Origin: Streptantibioticus ferralitis
Lineage (GTDB): Bacteria > Actinomycetota > Actinomycetes > Streptomycetales > Streptomycetaceae
Direction: 5' to 3'
Length of the DNA: 64,000 bases
Assembly: GCF_029223525.1 (NCBI RefSeq)
Contig: NZ_JARHTQ010000004.1
Span: 333,235-397,234 of the forward strand
The notes under the pieces are model-generated. The model had not been told where the DNA came from. It saw only the letters and a program-made list of their open reading frames with translations, and searched no databases. The translations under genes and the position numbers were made by a program. Each line of letters begins with the position of its first letter. Within the stretch, counting starts at the first letter, position 1. Below are positions 45,910 through 54,467 of this stretch, in pieces.

Positions 45910-46326
45910 GTGGTAACCACTCAGTCCGAGTCGGTGCTGCGCGGCAGCCCCTACCGCGCGGACTGCCCGACCCGCCACATCCTGGATCGCATCGGCGACC
46001 GTTGGACGGTGCTCATCGTGGGCGCCCTCTGGGACGGCACCGCCCGTTTCTCAGAGTTGCGCCGACGCATCGAGGGCATCTCGCAGAAGATGCTCGCCCA
46101 GACTCTCCGCGGGCTCGAACGGGACGGGCTCGTGCGCCGCACCGTCCACCCCGAAGTCCCGGTCCGCGTCGAGTACACGCTCACCGAGGCGGGCCGCACT
46201 CTGCGCGAGCCGCTGCGCGCACTACAGGAATGGTCGATCGCGCACCTCGGCGACGTGACAGCGTCGCAGGAAGCCTACGACCACGCGAACCGGCCTCCTC
46301 CCGACTCCGCGGATCGCGACAAGTAA
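45910..46326 (+). CDS. HxlR family transcriptional regulator
   Basis: A 138-residue winged-helix protein. The signature is CPTRHILDRIGDRWTVLIVG followed by FSELRRRIEGISQKMLAQTL and VRVEYTLTEAGRTL. The conserved Cys near residue 19 is the redox- or aldehyde-sensing residue in characterised relatives. GTG 45910 has GAAGAAGG upstream. It is divergent from the reductase gene, with 88 bp between starts, and is its probable regulator. Confidence 0.95.
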   Translation: MVTTQSESVLRGSPYRADCPTRHILDRIGDRWTVLIVGALWDGTARFSELRRRIEGISQKMLAQTLRGLERDGLVRRTVHPEVPVRVEYTLTEAGRTLREPLRALQEWSIAHLGDVTASQEAYDHANRPPPDSADRDK

Positions 46327-46459
46327 CGCTGCGATATCCGCGCTGCTGGCTGATGGCAAGTCACCTCTCCATCGTCTAGGTCCGGCTCGGGGCGTCTCGA
46401 CGGACCCTGCCAGGCCATCGGAGCCAACCAGGACGAGAGAACCAGCCCGGGGGCTGCGA

Positions 46460-46855
46460 GAGCTCAGCGTCCAGCGCGCCGGACCGCCCTCCACCGCCGC
46501 CTCCAACTCGCCAGTGGACTGCCGAAACAACCGGCCCGATGGTTGCTCGGTGCGCGCCATCGCCACGACCCGGCTGCGCTCGGTCTCGGTCAGCCGAGGC
46601 CGCCGCCCCGAACCCGGACGGTCACCCAGGCCATCGATCCCGTGCGCGTTGAACCGGTGCGGCCGCGCGCACGGTCTGCGGATGACAGCCCACTTCGGCG
46701 GCAATCACCTTGGTGGGCTTACCTTCCCAACCGGCCACGATAATCTGCGCTCGGCGAATCCAGTCCCCCGGAGCGTGGCGCGCGCTGGACAGCCTCCGGA
46801 TCGCTCGCTCCTCCTGCTCCTCGACTGGCAATCGCGCGACAAGCGCCTTCGGCAC
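46460..46855 (-). pseudogene. IS630-family transposase, N-terminal remnant
   Basis: From 46855 the minus strand encodes RHAPGDWIRRAQIIVAGWEG and EVGCHPQTVR, then in another frame FNAHGIDGLGDRPGSGRRPR, LTETERSRVVAMARTEQPSG and GGPARWTL. This is the helix-turn-helix half of actinobacterial IS630 transposases. The DDE catalytic half is absent. Confidence 0.75.
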
Positions 46856-46935
46856 GTGACACTCCTCGTCGATCCATCGAGATCAACGATCAAGACACGT
46901 GATCTTCAAGGAACGCGGCACTAACAGCGTCGCCC

Positions 46936-47544
46936 TCATTCGGCGAAGCTGTTCGTCTGCAGGCCTGCCAGGCGCTGAGCGGCCTCTACGACGAACGCCC
47001 GCCGCCGTGCTCGCTCACCCGGGTCGTCAGCCTCGGCGCCGGTCATCATGGTGGCCAGTTGCGGGACGCTGAACCACCACGCAGCGAGCCCGATGATCAT
47101 GAACATGAGGTGGCCGGCGTCGATCTGGCTGTCGATGACACCGTCCCGCTGCGCTTGCGCCGCCGCGGCGACTTTGCGGCCGTAGTGCTCCACGCGCGCC
47201 GTGGCGTTCACCGGTGGCGCTCCTCGCAGGCCTTCCCATTGGAGCAGGCGAGCCAGCTCGGGGTGCTGCCCGTAGTAGTCGAAGGTGCGCCCGGCGAACT
47301 CGCCCAGGTCGTCGAAGCGCAGGCCGTCCGGGGCCACGGCGTGGGAGAGTTCCTCGAGCGCCTCGGTGAGCACCTCGTCGAAGAGCGTGTCCTTGTCGCC
47401 GAAGTAGGCGTAGAGCCGTTCCTTGTTGACCCCGGCTCGGGCGGCGATGCGAGTCACGGTGGTGCCGTCGGCCCCGTGTTCGGCGAACTCGGCGGTCGCG
47501 GCTGCCCGCAGCTGCTGGCGCGTCTCCTCGACGGTGCGCTTCAT
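46936..47544 (-). CDS. TetR family transcriptional regulator
   Basis: A 202-residue repressor (MKRTVEETRQQLRAAATAEF). The helix-turn-helix VTRIAARAGVNKERLYAYFG is at about 30-50, followed by a TetR ligand domain with ELARLLQWEGLRG. The ATG at 47544 sits next to the operator-like dyads CCAACGTTG... in the gap before the SnoaL gene, implying autoregulation and control of the divergent SnoaL-oxidoreductase pair. Confidence 0.93.
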   Translation of the reverse strand: MKRTVEETRQQLRAAATAEFAEHGADGTTVTRIAARAGVNKERLYAYFGDKDTLFDEVLTEALEELSHAVAPDGLRFDDLGEFAGRTFDYYGQHPELARLLQWEGLRGAPPVNATARVEHYGRKVAAAAQAQRDGVIDSQIDAGHLMFMIIGLAAWWFSVPQLATMMTGAEADDPGERARRRAFVVEAAQRLAGLQTNSFAE

Positions 47545-47562
47545 GACTGGAGGGTACCGCCG

Positions 47563-47634
47563 CCAACGTTGTGGTTGGTGGTTCGCGGTGCTAACGTGCG
47601 TCATACCATGCTCCAACGCCAACGTTGGCGTTGG
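47563..47634. promoter_or_regulatory. TetR operators: 22-bp perfect palindrome plus a second copy
   Basis: At 47613-47634 CCAACGCCAAC is followed immediately by its own reverse complement. CCAACGTTGTGGTTGG at 47563-47578 repeats one half with a single change. Both lie between divergent tetR and snoaL-like starts. Confidence 0.8.
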
Positions 47635-47683
47635 CGTGCGCGGGCATCGTGTGCCACTTGATCGTGAGAGATAGGGGCTTCCA

Positions 47684-48172
47684 ATGAATCTGACCGAGAC
47701 GACGGCGTTCACAGACCGAGACGGCATCGTGGACGCGGTCACGCGAATTGTCGAGGGAATCGACTTCGGCAACGAGGACCTGCTGCGTTCCGCCTTCACC
47801 GAGGACGCCGTGTTCGACCTCGGCGGCATCGACCACAGCATCCACGCGTTCGAGCCCTACGTGGGTCGCGACCAGGTCGTTCGGACCTTGATGGAGACGG
47901 TGGGAAGGGGGATGGACACCTTCCACGCGCTGTCCAACATCCGGGTGCGGGTGGATGGTGACACCGCCCAGTCGACCTGCTACCTGATCGGGCAGCACCA
48001 CCGCGCCGGCCAGGGGCCGTCAGTTGAGTTCCAGGACCACCTCCTGCTGGGCAACTGGTTCGAGACCGACCTGGTCCGCGATCACGACCACGTGTGGCTG
48101 GTTCGCCGCAACCGGGTCAGCTCGCGTTGGTCTGTGGGGAATCCCGCGGCTGGCGCAACAACAACTCGATGA
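47684..48172 (+). CDS. SnoaL-like (NTF2-fold) protein
   Basis: A 162-residue small cone-fold protein (SnoaL_4 type). IVDAVTRIVEGIDFGNEDLL, FTEDAVFDLGGI and VDGDTAQSTCYLIGQHHRAG trace the helix-helix-sheet layout, and DHVWLVRRNRVSSRW is the usual last strand. Relatives are polyketide cyclases, dehydratases or of unknown role. AGGGG precedes the ATG. It forms an operon with the quinone oxidoreductase gene 26 bp downstream. Confidence 0.88.
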   Translation: MNLTETTAFTDRDGIVDAVTRIVEGIDFGNEDLLRSAFTEDAVFDLGGIDHSIHAFEPYVGRDQVVRTLMETVGRGMDTFHALSNIRVRVDGDTAQSTCYLIGQHHRAGQGPSVEFQDHLLLGNWFETDLVRDHDHVWLVRRNRVSSRWSVGNPAAGATTTR

Positions 48173-48197
48173 TGGACCTGGAAAGGAGGCAGTGGTC

Positions 48198-49148
48198 ATG
48201 CGCGCGATCGGCCTGACCGAGTTCGGCGGACCCGAGGTGCTGCGGGTGATCGAGTTGCCCGATCCGGCGCCGGGCGCCGGCGAGGTGCGTGTTCGCGTGC
48301 GCGCGGCGTCGGTCAACCCCACCGACACGATGTTGCGCGCCGGGGCCGCGCGCTCCTGGTTCAACGGCCGCCCCGGCCCGTACGTGCCGGGCATGGACGC
48401 GGCGGGCGTCGTCGACGCGATCGGCCCGGACACCGACACCTCGCTCCGGCCAGGGGACCCGGTGGTCGCGATCGTGGACGCCTACGGCCCACACGGTGGC
48501 GCCTACGCCGAACTCATTGTGGCGCCAGTGGAATCGGTCGTGCCGATCCCGTCCGGCGCGGACTTCGCGGCCGCTTCCACACTGCTGATGAACGCCCTCA
48601 CCGCCCGGGTCGCGCTGGACCTGCTGGCCGTGCCCGCCGGTGGGATTGTCGCGGTGACCGGCGCGGCCGGGGCCTTCGGCGGGTACGCGGTGCAGTTGGC
48701 CAGAAGCGACGGGCTGCGCGTGCTCGCCGACGCCTCGGCCGCCGACGCGAAGCTGGTGATGTCATTGGGCGCGGATGAGGTCGTGCCACGCGGCGACGAC
48801 GTCGCCGACCGGGTCCGCGCACTCGCGCCGGACGGGGTGGACGCCGTGCTCGACGGGGCGGCGCTGCACGAGCTGATCCTCCCGGCGATACGAGACGGCG
48901 GCGGGTTGGCAGTCGTCCGCCGCTGGGCCGGCCCAGTCGACCGCGGCGTCCAGCTGCACCCGGTCTTGGTCACCGAGGCGGTCACCGACCATGCCCGCCT
49001 GCTTCGGTTGCGGGATCAGGCGAGCACGGGCGAACTGACGCTGCGGGTGGCCGACGTGCTGCCGGCCGCCCAGGCCGCCCAGGCGCATCGACGACTGGCA
49101 GAGGGCGGAGTGCGAGGCCGTCTTGTGCTGGATTTCACCGCCTTCTAA
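48198..49148 (+). CDS. NADP-dependent quinone oxidoreductase-like MDR protein
   Basis: A 316-residue medium-chain dehydrogenase/reductase without zinc ligands. The GroES-like N-terminal half contains VRAASVNPTDTMLRAG and VPGMDAAGVVDAIG. The nucleotide-binding half has VTGAAGAFGGYAVQLA and DGVDAVLDGAA. It would reduce quinones or alkenals with NADPH. The ATG at 48198 has an ideal AAAGGAGG. It is second gene of the SnoaL operon and abuts the convergent tetR gene with no gap (stop 49148, stop 49149). Confidence 0.92.
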   Translation: MRAIGLTEFGGPEVLRVIELPDPAPGAGEVRVRVRAASVNPTDTMLRAGAARSWFNGRPGPYVPGMDAAGVVDAIGPDTDTSLRPGDPVVAIVDAYGPHGGAYAELIVAPVESVVPIPSGADFAAASTLLMNALTARVALDLLAVPAGGIVAVTGAAGAFGGYAVQLARSDGLRVLADASAADAKLVMSLGADEVVPRGDDVADRVRALAPDGVDAVLDGAALHELILPAIRDGGGLAVVRRWAGPVDRGVQLHPVLVTEAVTDHARLLRLRDQASTGELTLRVADVLPAAQAAQAHRRLAEGGVRGRLVLDFTAF

Positions 49149-49700
49149 TCAGGGCTGGTGCAGTCCCCTGAGGAGGAGGGCTAGCAGGCGGTCGGCCTGG
49201 GCGGCGCTGTCCGGGCTGTCTTGGGCGGCCCAGGCGATGGCGCCGATCATTCTCAGGATGTCCGCGTCATCAGCGTCGGGAGTAACGGCCCCTGATTGCC
49301 GTGCCCGCGCGAGCAGTGCCGCGCCCGCGTTGAACATCTCGGTGTGCCAGGTCGACACCAGGTCGGCCTCGCGGTCGAGGGCCGAATTCAGCATGGCGGC
49401 GGACAGGCCTCGGTAGGTGAGGCCGTGGGTGATGGCGGCACGCAGCCAGGTGGACAGCGCGTGGAATGGGTCGTCGGCGGTCAGCAGGTCGCGTCCGAGG
49501 TCGACGAGGCCGGCGATCTGCTCGGCGAGGACGGCCTCGATGAGTTCCAGGCGGCTGGGGAAATGGCGGTACAGCGTCCCGCTGGCGACGCCGGCCCGGC
49601 GGGCGATCTCGTCCAGGGAGGCGTCCACGCCGGACTCGGCGAAGGCGATACTGGCCTGCGCCACCAGGTTCTCGTAGTTGCGTCGGGCGTCCGCGCGCAT
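49149..49700 (-). CDS. TetR family transcriptional regulator
   Basis: A 183-residue repressor. The helix-turn-helix LDEIARRAGVASGTLYRHFP is followed by a TetR_C domain (AITHGLTYRGLSAAMLNSA) of the SCO-type common in Streptomyces. ATG 49700 follows AGGGGGTGG. It is divergent from the second SnoaL-like gene, with a clear dyad between, and is its likely repressor. Confidence 0.93.
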   Translation of the reverse strand: MRADARRNYENLVAQASIAFAESGVDASLDEIARRAGVASGTLYRHFPSRLELIEAVLAEQIAGLVDLGRDLLTADDPFHALSTWLRAAITHGLTYRGLSAAMLNSALDREADLVSTWHTEMFNAGAALLARARQSGAVTPDADDADILRMIGAIAWAAQDSPDSAAQADRLLALLLRGLHQP

Positions 49701-49727
49701 CACCACCACCCCCTTGCTAACCGGGGA

Positions 49728-49760
49728 CACAGTCCGTTACTGTGCCCACATAAACGGACT
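49728..49760. promoter_or_regulatory. TetR operator region
   Basis: CACAGT-CCGTT-ACTGTG (49728-49744) is an inverted repeat. In addition AGTCCGTT (49731) and AACGGACT (49753) form a wider dyad. Both are centred between the divergent tetR and SnoaL starts. Confidence 0.65.
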
Positions 49761-49797
49761 CAGTCTCATCTTATCTGGACCATGGAGGGCGACCCCG

Positions 49798-50199
49798 ATG
49801 GCACTGGCGGGACAAGACCGGATCGACATCACCGACCTGATCAACCTTCACGGGCACCTCATCGACGCGGGCGAGTGGGACCGTGCGGGTGAGCTGTTCA
49901 CCCCGGACGTCACCTACGACCTGGACGATTTCGGCCTCGGCTCGTTGCATGGGATCGCGGCCGTGCGGGAGGCCGCGCTCGCGTTGGGCGACGCCAACCC
50001 GGTCGGCCACCACGTCACCAACATCATGATCACCCAGCTCGATGAGCGCTCAGCGCGGGTGCGGTCCAAGGGCATCGGCGTCATGGCCGGCGGGATGGTC
50101 AACAGCGTGGTCTACCAGGACGTCGTCACGCGCCAGCCGGATGGCTGGAGGATCAGTCACCGCAAGATGATCGCGCCCGGCGGGCAAAAGGCAAGCTAG
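49798..50199 (+). CDS. SnoaL-like (NTF2-fold) protein
   Basis: A 133-residue SnoaL_4 protein (IDITDLINLHGHLIDAGEWD, FTPDVTYDLDDFG, then GWRISHRKM). ITDLINLHGHLIDAGEWDR is the first helix pair of the NTF2 fold. Asp/His residues in the pocket suggest a lyase or isomerase, but no substrate is known. GGAGGG precedes the ATG at 49798. Its TAG overlaps the GTG start of the downstream hydrolase (TAGTG), so the two are coupled. Confidence 0.88.
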   Translation: MALAGQDRIDITDLINLHGHLIDAGEWDRAGELFTPDVTYDLDDFGLGSLHGIAAVREAALALGDANPVGHHVTNIMITQLDERSARVRSKGIGVMAGGMVNSVVYQDVVTRQPDGWRISHRKMIAPGGQKAS

Positions 50200-51041
50200 T
50201 GACCCACGAACCGATCTCCGGCCTGGCCGCCGGCGTACCCTTCACCGCGCTGCCCCCGACCGCGCCCGGCCCCGCGTCGATGGTCGTCACCTGGCACATG
50301 ATCGGCGCGCCCCGCACCGACGCCGCCTTCGCCGCCGCGCTGCCCATGGCCGGGGTACCGGCGTGGCGGGTTCACCTCGGCATGCCGCTGTGCGGCGCCC
50401 GGATGCGCGACGGCAGCATGGACGCCGTTGTCGAGCTGACCCGCGAGGACGCCGTCCTGGCCTATGAGGACCCGTTCGTCCGGCAGGCCGCCGAGGAGTT
50501 CCCCGCCGCGCTGGGTGAGCTCCGCGAGCGGCTGTCCCTTCCGGACGGGCCGATCGGCGTCGTCGGCGGATCCCTCGGCGGCGCCGTCGCCCTGCACATC
50601 CTGGCCAGCGCCCAGACACCTATCGCCGCAGCAGCAGTGGTCAACGCGGCGATCCGGGCGAGGTCGGTGGTCAGCCTCATCGAGCAGGGCAGCGGCCAGC
50701 CGTACACTTGGACGCCGGAATCCCGCGCGGCCGCCGACCGGCTGGACTTCGTCGCCAACGCCGACGCGATCGCCGCCCGGACGCCGCAACCACCGTTGCT
50801 GGTGGTCAGCGGCGATCTCGACAGCGAGTCACTGCGTGCCGACGCCGTCGAGCTGGTCGACGCCCTCAAGCGGCGGTACGCGAAGCCGGACCACGTCGAA
50901 TTGCTGACCGTGCCCGGCCTGGCCCACGCGTTGGCGGAGCTGCCTGGGCTGGAGCCGGCCCCGCAGACCCCGACCGCCAAGGTGGTGGATGAGGCGATCA
51001 CCCGGTGGTTCGTCCGCCACCTCGCCGGCACGCCTGTCTAG
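50199..51041 (+). CDS. Alpha/beta hydrolase
   Basis: A 280-residue serine hydrolase. The nucleophile is in VVGGSLGGAVAL, the acid probably in VVSGDLDSES and the His in VPGLAHALAEL. SMVVTWHMIGAPRTDAAFAA replaces the usual HGxx oxyanion region, resembling dienelactone-hydrolase or S9-like small esterases. GTG start coupled to the SnoaL gene by one-base overlap. It probably acts with the SnoaL protein on the ligand sensed by the divergent TetR. Confidence 0.85.
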   Translation: MTHEPISGLAAGVPFTALPPTAPGPASMVVTWHMIGAPRTDAAFAAALPMAGVPAWRVHLGMPLCGARMRDGSMDAVVELTREDAVLAYEDPFVRQAAEEFPAALGELRERLSLPDGPIGVVGGSLGGAVALHILASAQTPIAAAAVVNAAIRARSVVSLIEQGSGQPYTWTPESRAAADRLDFVANADAIAARTPQPPLLVVSGDLDSESLRADAVELVDALKRRYAKPDHVELLTVPGLAHALAELPGLEPAPQTPTAKVVDEAITRWFVRHLAGTPV

Positions 51042-51227
51042 TTGTATTGACCACGTGCGTTGTCAACAGTGGGCGGCGGAGACGTGATCAAGGTTGGCGG
51101 CGCGTTATGGGCAAGGGGAAGCCGGCCGGAGCCGTGTGGTCGCCCACTGTCTCATCTCGTGGACGCCGCCTCATCGCACAATCTCTCCTCGGGAGGTTCA
51201 ACCTCCACGAAGGCGCCTGAAGCGCGA

Positions 51228-51956
51228 TCAGGCATGCGGCGCGCCACCGTCCGCCGCCAGGCGCGTGAGCCACTCACGCAGCAGGCGCTGCTCGGCGTCG
51301 CTCAGGACATCGGCGTCATCGGGGAGGGCGGCGCGTAGCGCGCGGGCCGCCGCGGCGGGACCGGATTCCGCGGCGGGGACCGCCGGCTCAGCGCGAGTGA
51401 CGGCCGTGACCATGGACTCGCGCAGGACGGTCAACAGCGCCGGATTGCGGCGGTCCGCGGGGGTGGAGTGCCAGGTGGTGACCGCGCCCTGGCCGGTTGC
51501 CTGGATGATCTGGGCGGCCAGCTCCTCGTCGACCCGCAGCCACCCCCCGGCCGCCAGCCGACGCACCCGCCCATGGAGGATCTCCAAGCCCGCGCGGTGT
51601 GCTGCGTCCGATCCCCGGCCGATGGCCCGGTTCATCACCGCGAACAACTCGGGGCGGGAGACCCCGAACTCGACCACCATGTCCCAGCCGCGGCGCAGCT
51701 CCTCCACTGGATCCTGCGGGGCGGGGTCGAGCTGCGCGCGCTTTCTCTCCAGGAACTGCGCGTAGCCGTGCTCGGCGACGGCCTCAAGGAGCCCCTCCTT
51801 GTCGCCGAAGAGGCGGTAGATCGCTGGCGGCTGCATTCCGGCCGCGGCGGCGACCGCGCGGGTGCTCACCGCGTCAGGGCCGCCGTTCTCCAGTAGCTCG
51901 ACGGCTGCCTCGACGATGCGGCGCCGAGGGCTGTCGGTTGAGTCGCGCGTAGCCAT
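51228..51956 (-). CDS. TetR family transcriptional regulator
   Basis: A 242-residue repressor: RRRIVEAAVELLENGGPDAV, VAAAAGMQPPAIYRLFGDKE helix-turn-helix, then a long helical ligand domain ending DEQ-like ADVLSDAEQRLLREWL. ATG 51956. The longer frame to 52046 would run over the operator dyads. It is divergent from the NmrA-family gene and is its likely repressor. Confidence 0.92.
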   Translation of the reverse strand: MATRDSTDSPRRRIVEAAVELLENGGPDAVSTRAVAAAAGMQPPAIYRLFGDKEGLLEAVAEHGYAQFLERKRAQLDPAPQDPVEELRRGWDMVVEFGVSRPELFAVMNRAIGRGSDAAHRAGLEILHGRVRRLAAGGWLRVDEELAAQIIQATGQGAVTTWHSTPADRRNPALLTVLRESMVTAVTRAEPAVPAAESGPAAAARALRAALPDDADVLSDAEQRLLREWLTRLAADGGAPHA

Positions 51957-51979
51957 GAACCGATGGTACCGAAGATCTG

Positions 51980-52020
51980 ATTCCATCGGAATTTCCAGTG
52001 TTACCATTGGAATGATTCCA
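51980..52020. promoter_or_regulatory. TetR operators before the NmrA-like gene
   Basis: ATTCC-ATC-GGAAT at 51980-51992 and TGGAAT-G-ATTCCA at 52008-52020 are both perfect palindromes sharing the GGAAT core, 28 bp apart centre to centre. Confidence 0.75.
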
Positions 52021-52045
52021 GCGGAAGCAGCGTCGGGAGAACCCA

Positions 52046-52906
52046 ATGATCATCGTTACCGGAGCCACCGGAAAGCTCGGCCGCCGCACCGTCGAGCGCC
52101 TCCTGGAGCGCGTCCCCGCCGGCCGCGTCGGCGTCAGCGTCCGCGACCCCCGCAAGGCCCAGGACCTCGCCGGCCGCGGCGTCCGCGTCCGGCAGGGCAG
52201 CTTCGACGACCCCGCCTCGCTCGTGCACTCCTTCGAGGGCGCCGAGCAACTGCTCCTCGTCTCCCTCGACCGCACGGGCCAGGAGTGCGTCAGCGGCCAC
52301 CGCGCCGCCATCGACGCCGCCGTGCAGGCCGCCGTCGGCCGCATCCTCTACACCAGCCAGATGGGCGCCGCCCACGACTCCCGCTTCCAGGCATGCCGCG
52401 ACCACGCCCAGACCGAGGACCTGCTGCGCGCCACCGGCCTGCCCTGGACCGCGCTGCGCAACGGCTTCTACGCCTCCAGCGCCCTGCAGTTCCTGGAGTC
52501 CACCCGCCACACCGGCGACATCGCCCTCCCCGCCGACGGCCCCGTCGCCTGGACCGGCCACGACGACCTCGCCGAGGCCACCGCGGTGATCCTCGCCGAG
52601 GAGGCCCGCTTCGAGGGGCCCACCCCGCCGCTCACCGGCCCGGCGGCGCTCGACTTCGACACCGTCGCCGAGATCGCGTCCCAGACCACCGGACGGCCCT
52701 TCACCCGCACCGTCGTCCCCGACGGCGCCTTCCGCGAGCAGGTCCTGGCGCACGGCGCCCCGGCCCCGATCGCCGACCTGATGCTGAGCATCTTCGGCGC
52801 GGCGCGCAATGGCGAGTTCACCGCTGTCGACTCGACGCTGGCCGAGCTGATCGGGCGAAAGCCCGCCACCTTCCGCACCCAGCTGGAGCGTGCCTGGGCC
52901 GAATAG
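52046..52906 (+). CDS. NmrA/QOR2-like NAD(P)H-binding reductase
   Basis: A 286-residue atypical SDR. IIVTGATGKLGRRTVERLLE is the NADP motif, FDDPASLVHSFEGAEQLLLV follows, and GRILYTSQMGAAHDSRFQAC and WTALRNGFYASSALQFL are typical of quinone-oxidoreductase-2-like proteins. GGGAGAA lies before the ATG at 52046. It probably detoxifies quinones or electrophiles under control of the divergent TetR. Confidence 0.92.
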   Translation: MIIVTGATGKLGRRTVERLLERVPAGRVGVSVRDPRKAQDLAGRGVRVRQGSFDDPASLVHSFEGAEQLLLVSLDRTGQECVSGHRAAIDAAVQAAVGRILYTSQMGAAHDSRFQACRDHAQTEDLLRATGLPWTALRNGFYASSALQFLESTRHTGDIALPADGPVAWTGHDDLAEATAVILAEEARFEGPTPPLTGPAALDFDTVAEIASQTTGRPFTRTVVPDGAFREQVLAHGAPAPIADLMLSIFGAARNGEFTAVDSTLAELIGRKPATFRTQLERAWAE

Positions 52907-52954
52907 ATCCAGTGGGCAGGGCTTCGGCGAAGTGTCGTGATGCCCGGTTCGTGT

Positions 52955-53194
52955 TCATGTGAGCCCGAGGAGTGCGAGCGGTCGGCGGCTGTCGCGGGCG
53001 TTGTGCCACAGTGCGGAGGCAATGTTCGTCCTGCCGGCCAGGCGGAGGGCGCCGATGGCGGGGTTGCGCCAGGTGGCCTTGGCCCGAGGTGTGGTGCTCG
53101 TCCGCGGTTGTGAAGCGTCCTCGGCGAACGTCACGTCTCGGGCATGGTGCAGGGCCTTCGCACCCGGCGCCAATGGCCTGACCGTCGCAGTCAC
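52955..53194 (-). pseudogene. ISAs1-family transposase, C-terminal remnant
   Basis: The frame reads [34 protein letters not shown] and [17 protein letters not shown], ending at a stop. This is the conserved C-terminus of ISAs1-family DDE transposases (RDVTFGEDAS...NxAIGxxRxxG..NIAxAxRHxARxxxRPLxLLGL). Nothing of the catalytic core is attached. The 206 bp to its right carry no recognisable gene. Confidence 0.75.
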
Positions 53195-53400
53195 GGTCGT
53201 GGACTGCCCGAACAGCAGTCAACTCCCCCTGCACTCGGCCGACCGCTCGGGTGATCAACCGGACACGCCAGCGGGTGAGCCCATGGGTTGGCGCAGTAGC
53301 GCGCTTCAGTTGACGGAGCCGCACTTGGACACTCCGACTGCGACGCCGGAATCGAGCCGGCGCCTCAACTGGACTGCGACGGCCCGGTGGTGTGAGGCGG

Positions 53401-53844
53401 CTATACGAAGGGGCCTTCGGTGATGAAGCGGCGGAGGTGGCGGGCGAAGGTCTGGGCGTCCCCGGGGGGCCAGGAGTTGAGGCTTGCGGCGATGTGGGCG
53501 GCCAGGCGCTCGCGTAGTTCGGCCACGGTGTGTTCTCCCTTGTCGGTGAGGACCAGTAGGGATGCGCGACGGTCGGTGGGGTCCGGTTCGCGGCGGATGA
53601 GTCCGGCGGCCTCCAGGCGGGAGGCGCGGCGCGTGACGCCGGACCGGTCGAGTCCGGCGTCCGGAGCCAGGTCGGCGGCGCTGCGAGGGCCGGTCCTGGC
53701 CAGTGCGCTGAGGATCGGGTAGGTCAGCTCGTCCACTGCCTTCCCCATGCCTTCGGTCAGGTGCTTGTGCAGCTGGGTGCGGGTGGTGCGTTTGAGCAGG
53801 ATGCCCAGCGCATCGGCGATCTCGTGTCCTACCTCGTTCTCCAT
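53401..53844 (-). CDS. MarR family transcriptional regulator
   Basis: A 147-residue MarR protein (MENEVGHEIADALGILLKRT). SAADLAPDAGLDRSGVTRRA is the recognition region and EPDPTDRRASLLVLTDKGEH the wing. It is divergent from the third SnoaL-like gene, and two perfect 17-bp palindromes lie between the starts, one abutting its own 5' end. The ribosome binding site is poor, so translation may be weak. Confidence 0.92.
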   Translation of the reverse strand: MENEVGHEIADALGILLKRTTRTQLHKHLTEGMGKAVDELTYPILSALARTGPRSAADLAPDAGLDRSGVTRRASRLEAAGLIRREPDPTDRRASLLVLTDKGEHTVAELRERLAAHIAASLNSWPPGDAQTFARHLRRFITEGPFV

Positions 53845-53856
53845 ACCCACACAATA

Positions 53857-53914
53857 GCGTGCGCCGCGCACGCATCAGGTGCTACAGTCAAAGCGGAGCG
53901 TGCGCAACGCACGC
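53857..53914. promoter_or_regulatory. Two perfect MarR operators
   Basis: GCGTGCG-CCG-CGCACGC (53857-53873) and GCGTGCG-CAA-CGCACGC (53898-53914) have identical 7 bp arms and 3 bp spacers, 41 bp apart, close to four helical turns. Confidence 0.85.
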
Positions 53915-53948
53915 ACTTACTTGGTGTTCAACGTGAAAGGAATCCCCC

Positions 53949-54341
53949 ATGAACCCCACTGGCGTCGCCGCCGCCCTCACCGACCTGATCTTCAACACCG
54001 ACATCACCGTCGAAGAAGCCGCCGACCGCCACTTCACCCCCGGCTACCGGCAGCGCACGGACGGGCAGTGGGCCGACCGCGCCGGCTTCATCGAGCACAT
54101 CACCCACGTGCGCACACTCGTCGCCGAAGGCTCTGTCGAGGTCCACGACGAGCTCTACGACGGCACCAAGTACGCCGACCGCCACACGGTCAACATCACG
54201 AAGAAGGACGGCTCGACCGTGCGCACCGAGGTCTACGTGTTCGCCGACCTGGCAGCCGATGGCCGCTTCAGCCGCATAGAGGAGACCACGCTGATGCTCC
54301 AGGGCTCCGAAGCGGACCGCAACATCGGCAGCGCCCGCTGA
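53949..54341 (+). CDS. SnoaL-like (NTF2-fold) protein
   Basis: A 130-residue protein, third of its fold in this region but a different subgroup. LIFNTDITVEEAADRHFTPG, YRQRTDGQWADRAGFIEHIT and VNITKKDGSTVRTEVYVFAD match the nuclear transport factor 2-like family often annotated beside MarR genes. AAAGGAA precedes the ATG at 53949. It is probably induced when the divergent MarR releases its operators. Confidence 0.88.
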   Translation: MNPTGVAAALTDLIFNTDITVEEAADRHFTPGYRQRTDGQWADRAGFIEHITHVRTLVAEGSVEVHDELYDGTKYADRHTVNITKKDGSTVRTEVYVFADLAADGRFSRIEETTLMLQGSEADRNIGSAR

Positions 54342-54467
54342 GCTCGCCGCTCACCGTCCAGTGACGAACGCGGCCTGGACTTGGCATGTTTGACGACCAG
54401 GGCCTCGGCATGGCCGCTTGACGCCGGGTTCATGAGGACCTGTCAGCCGGGCGAGGTTCCGGGACGA

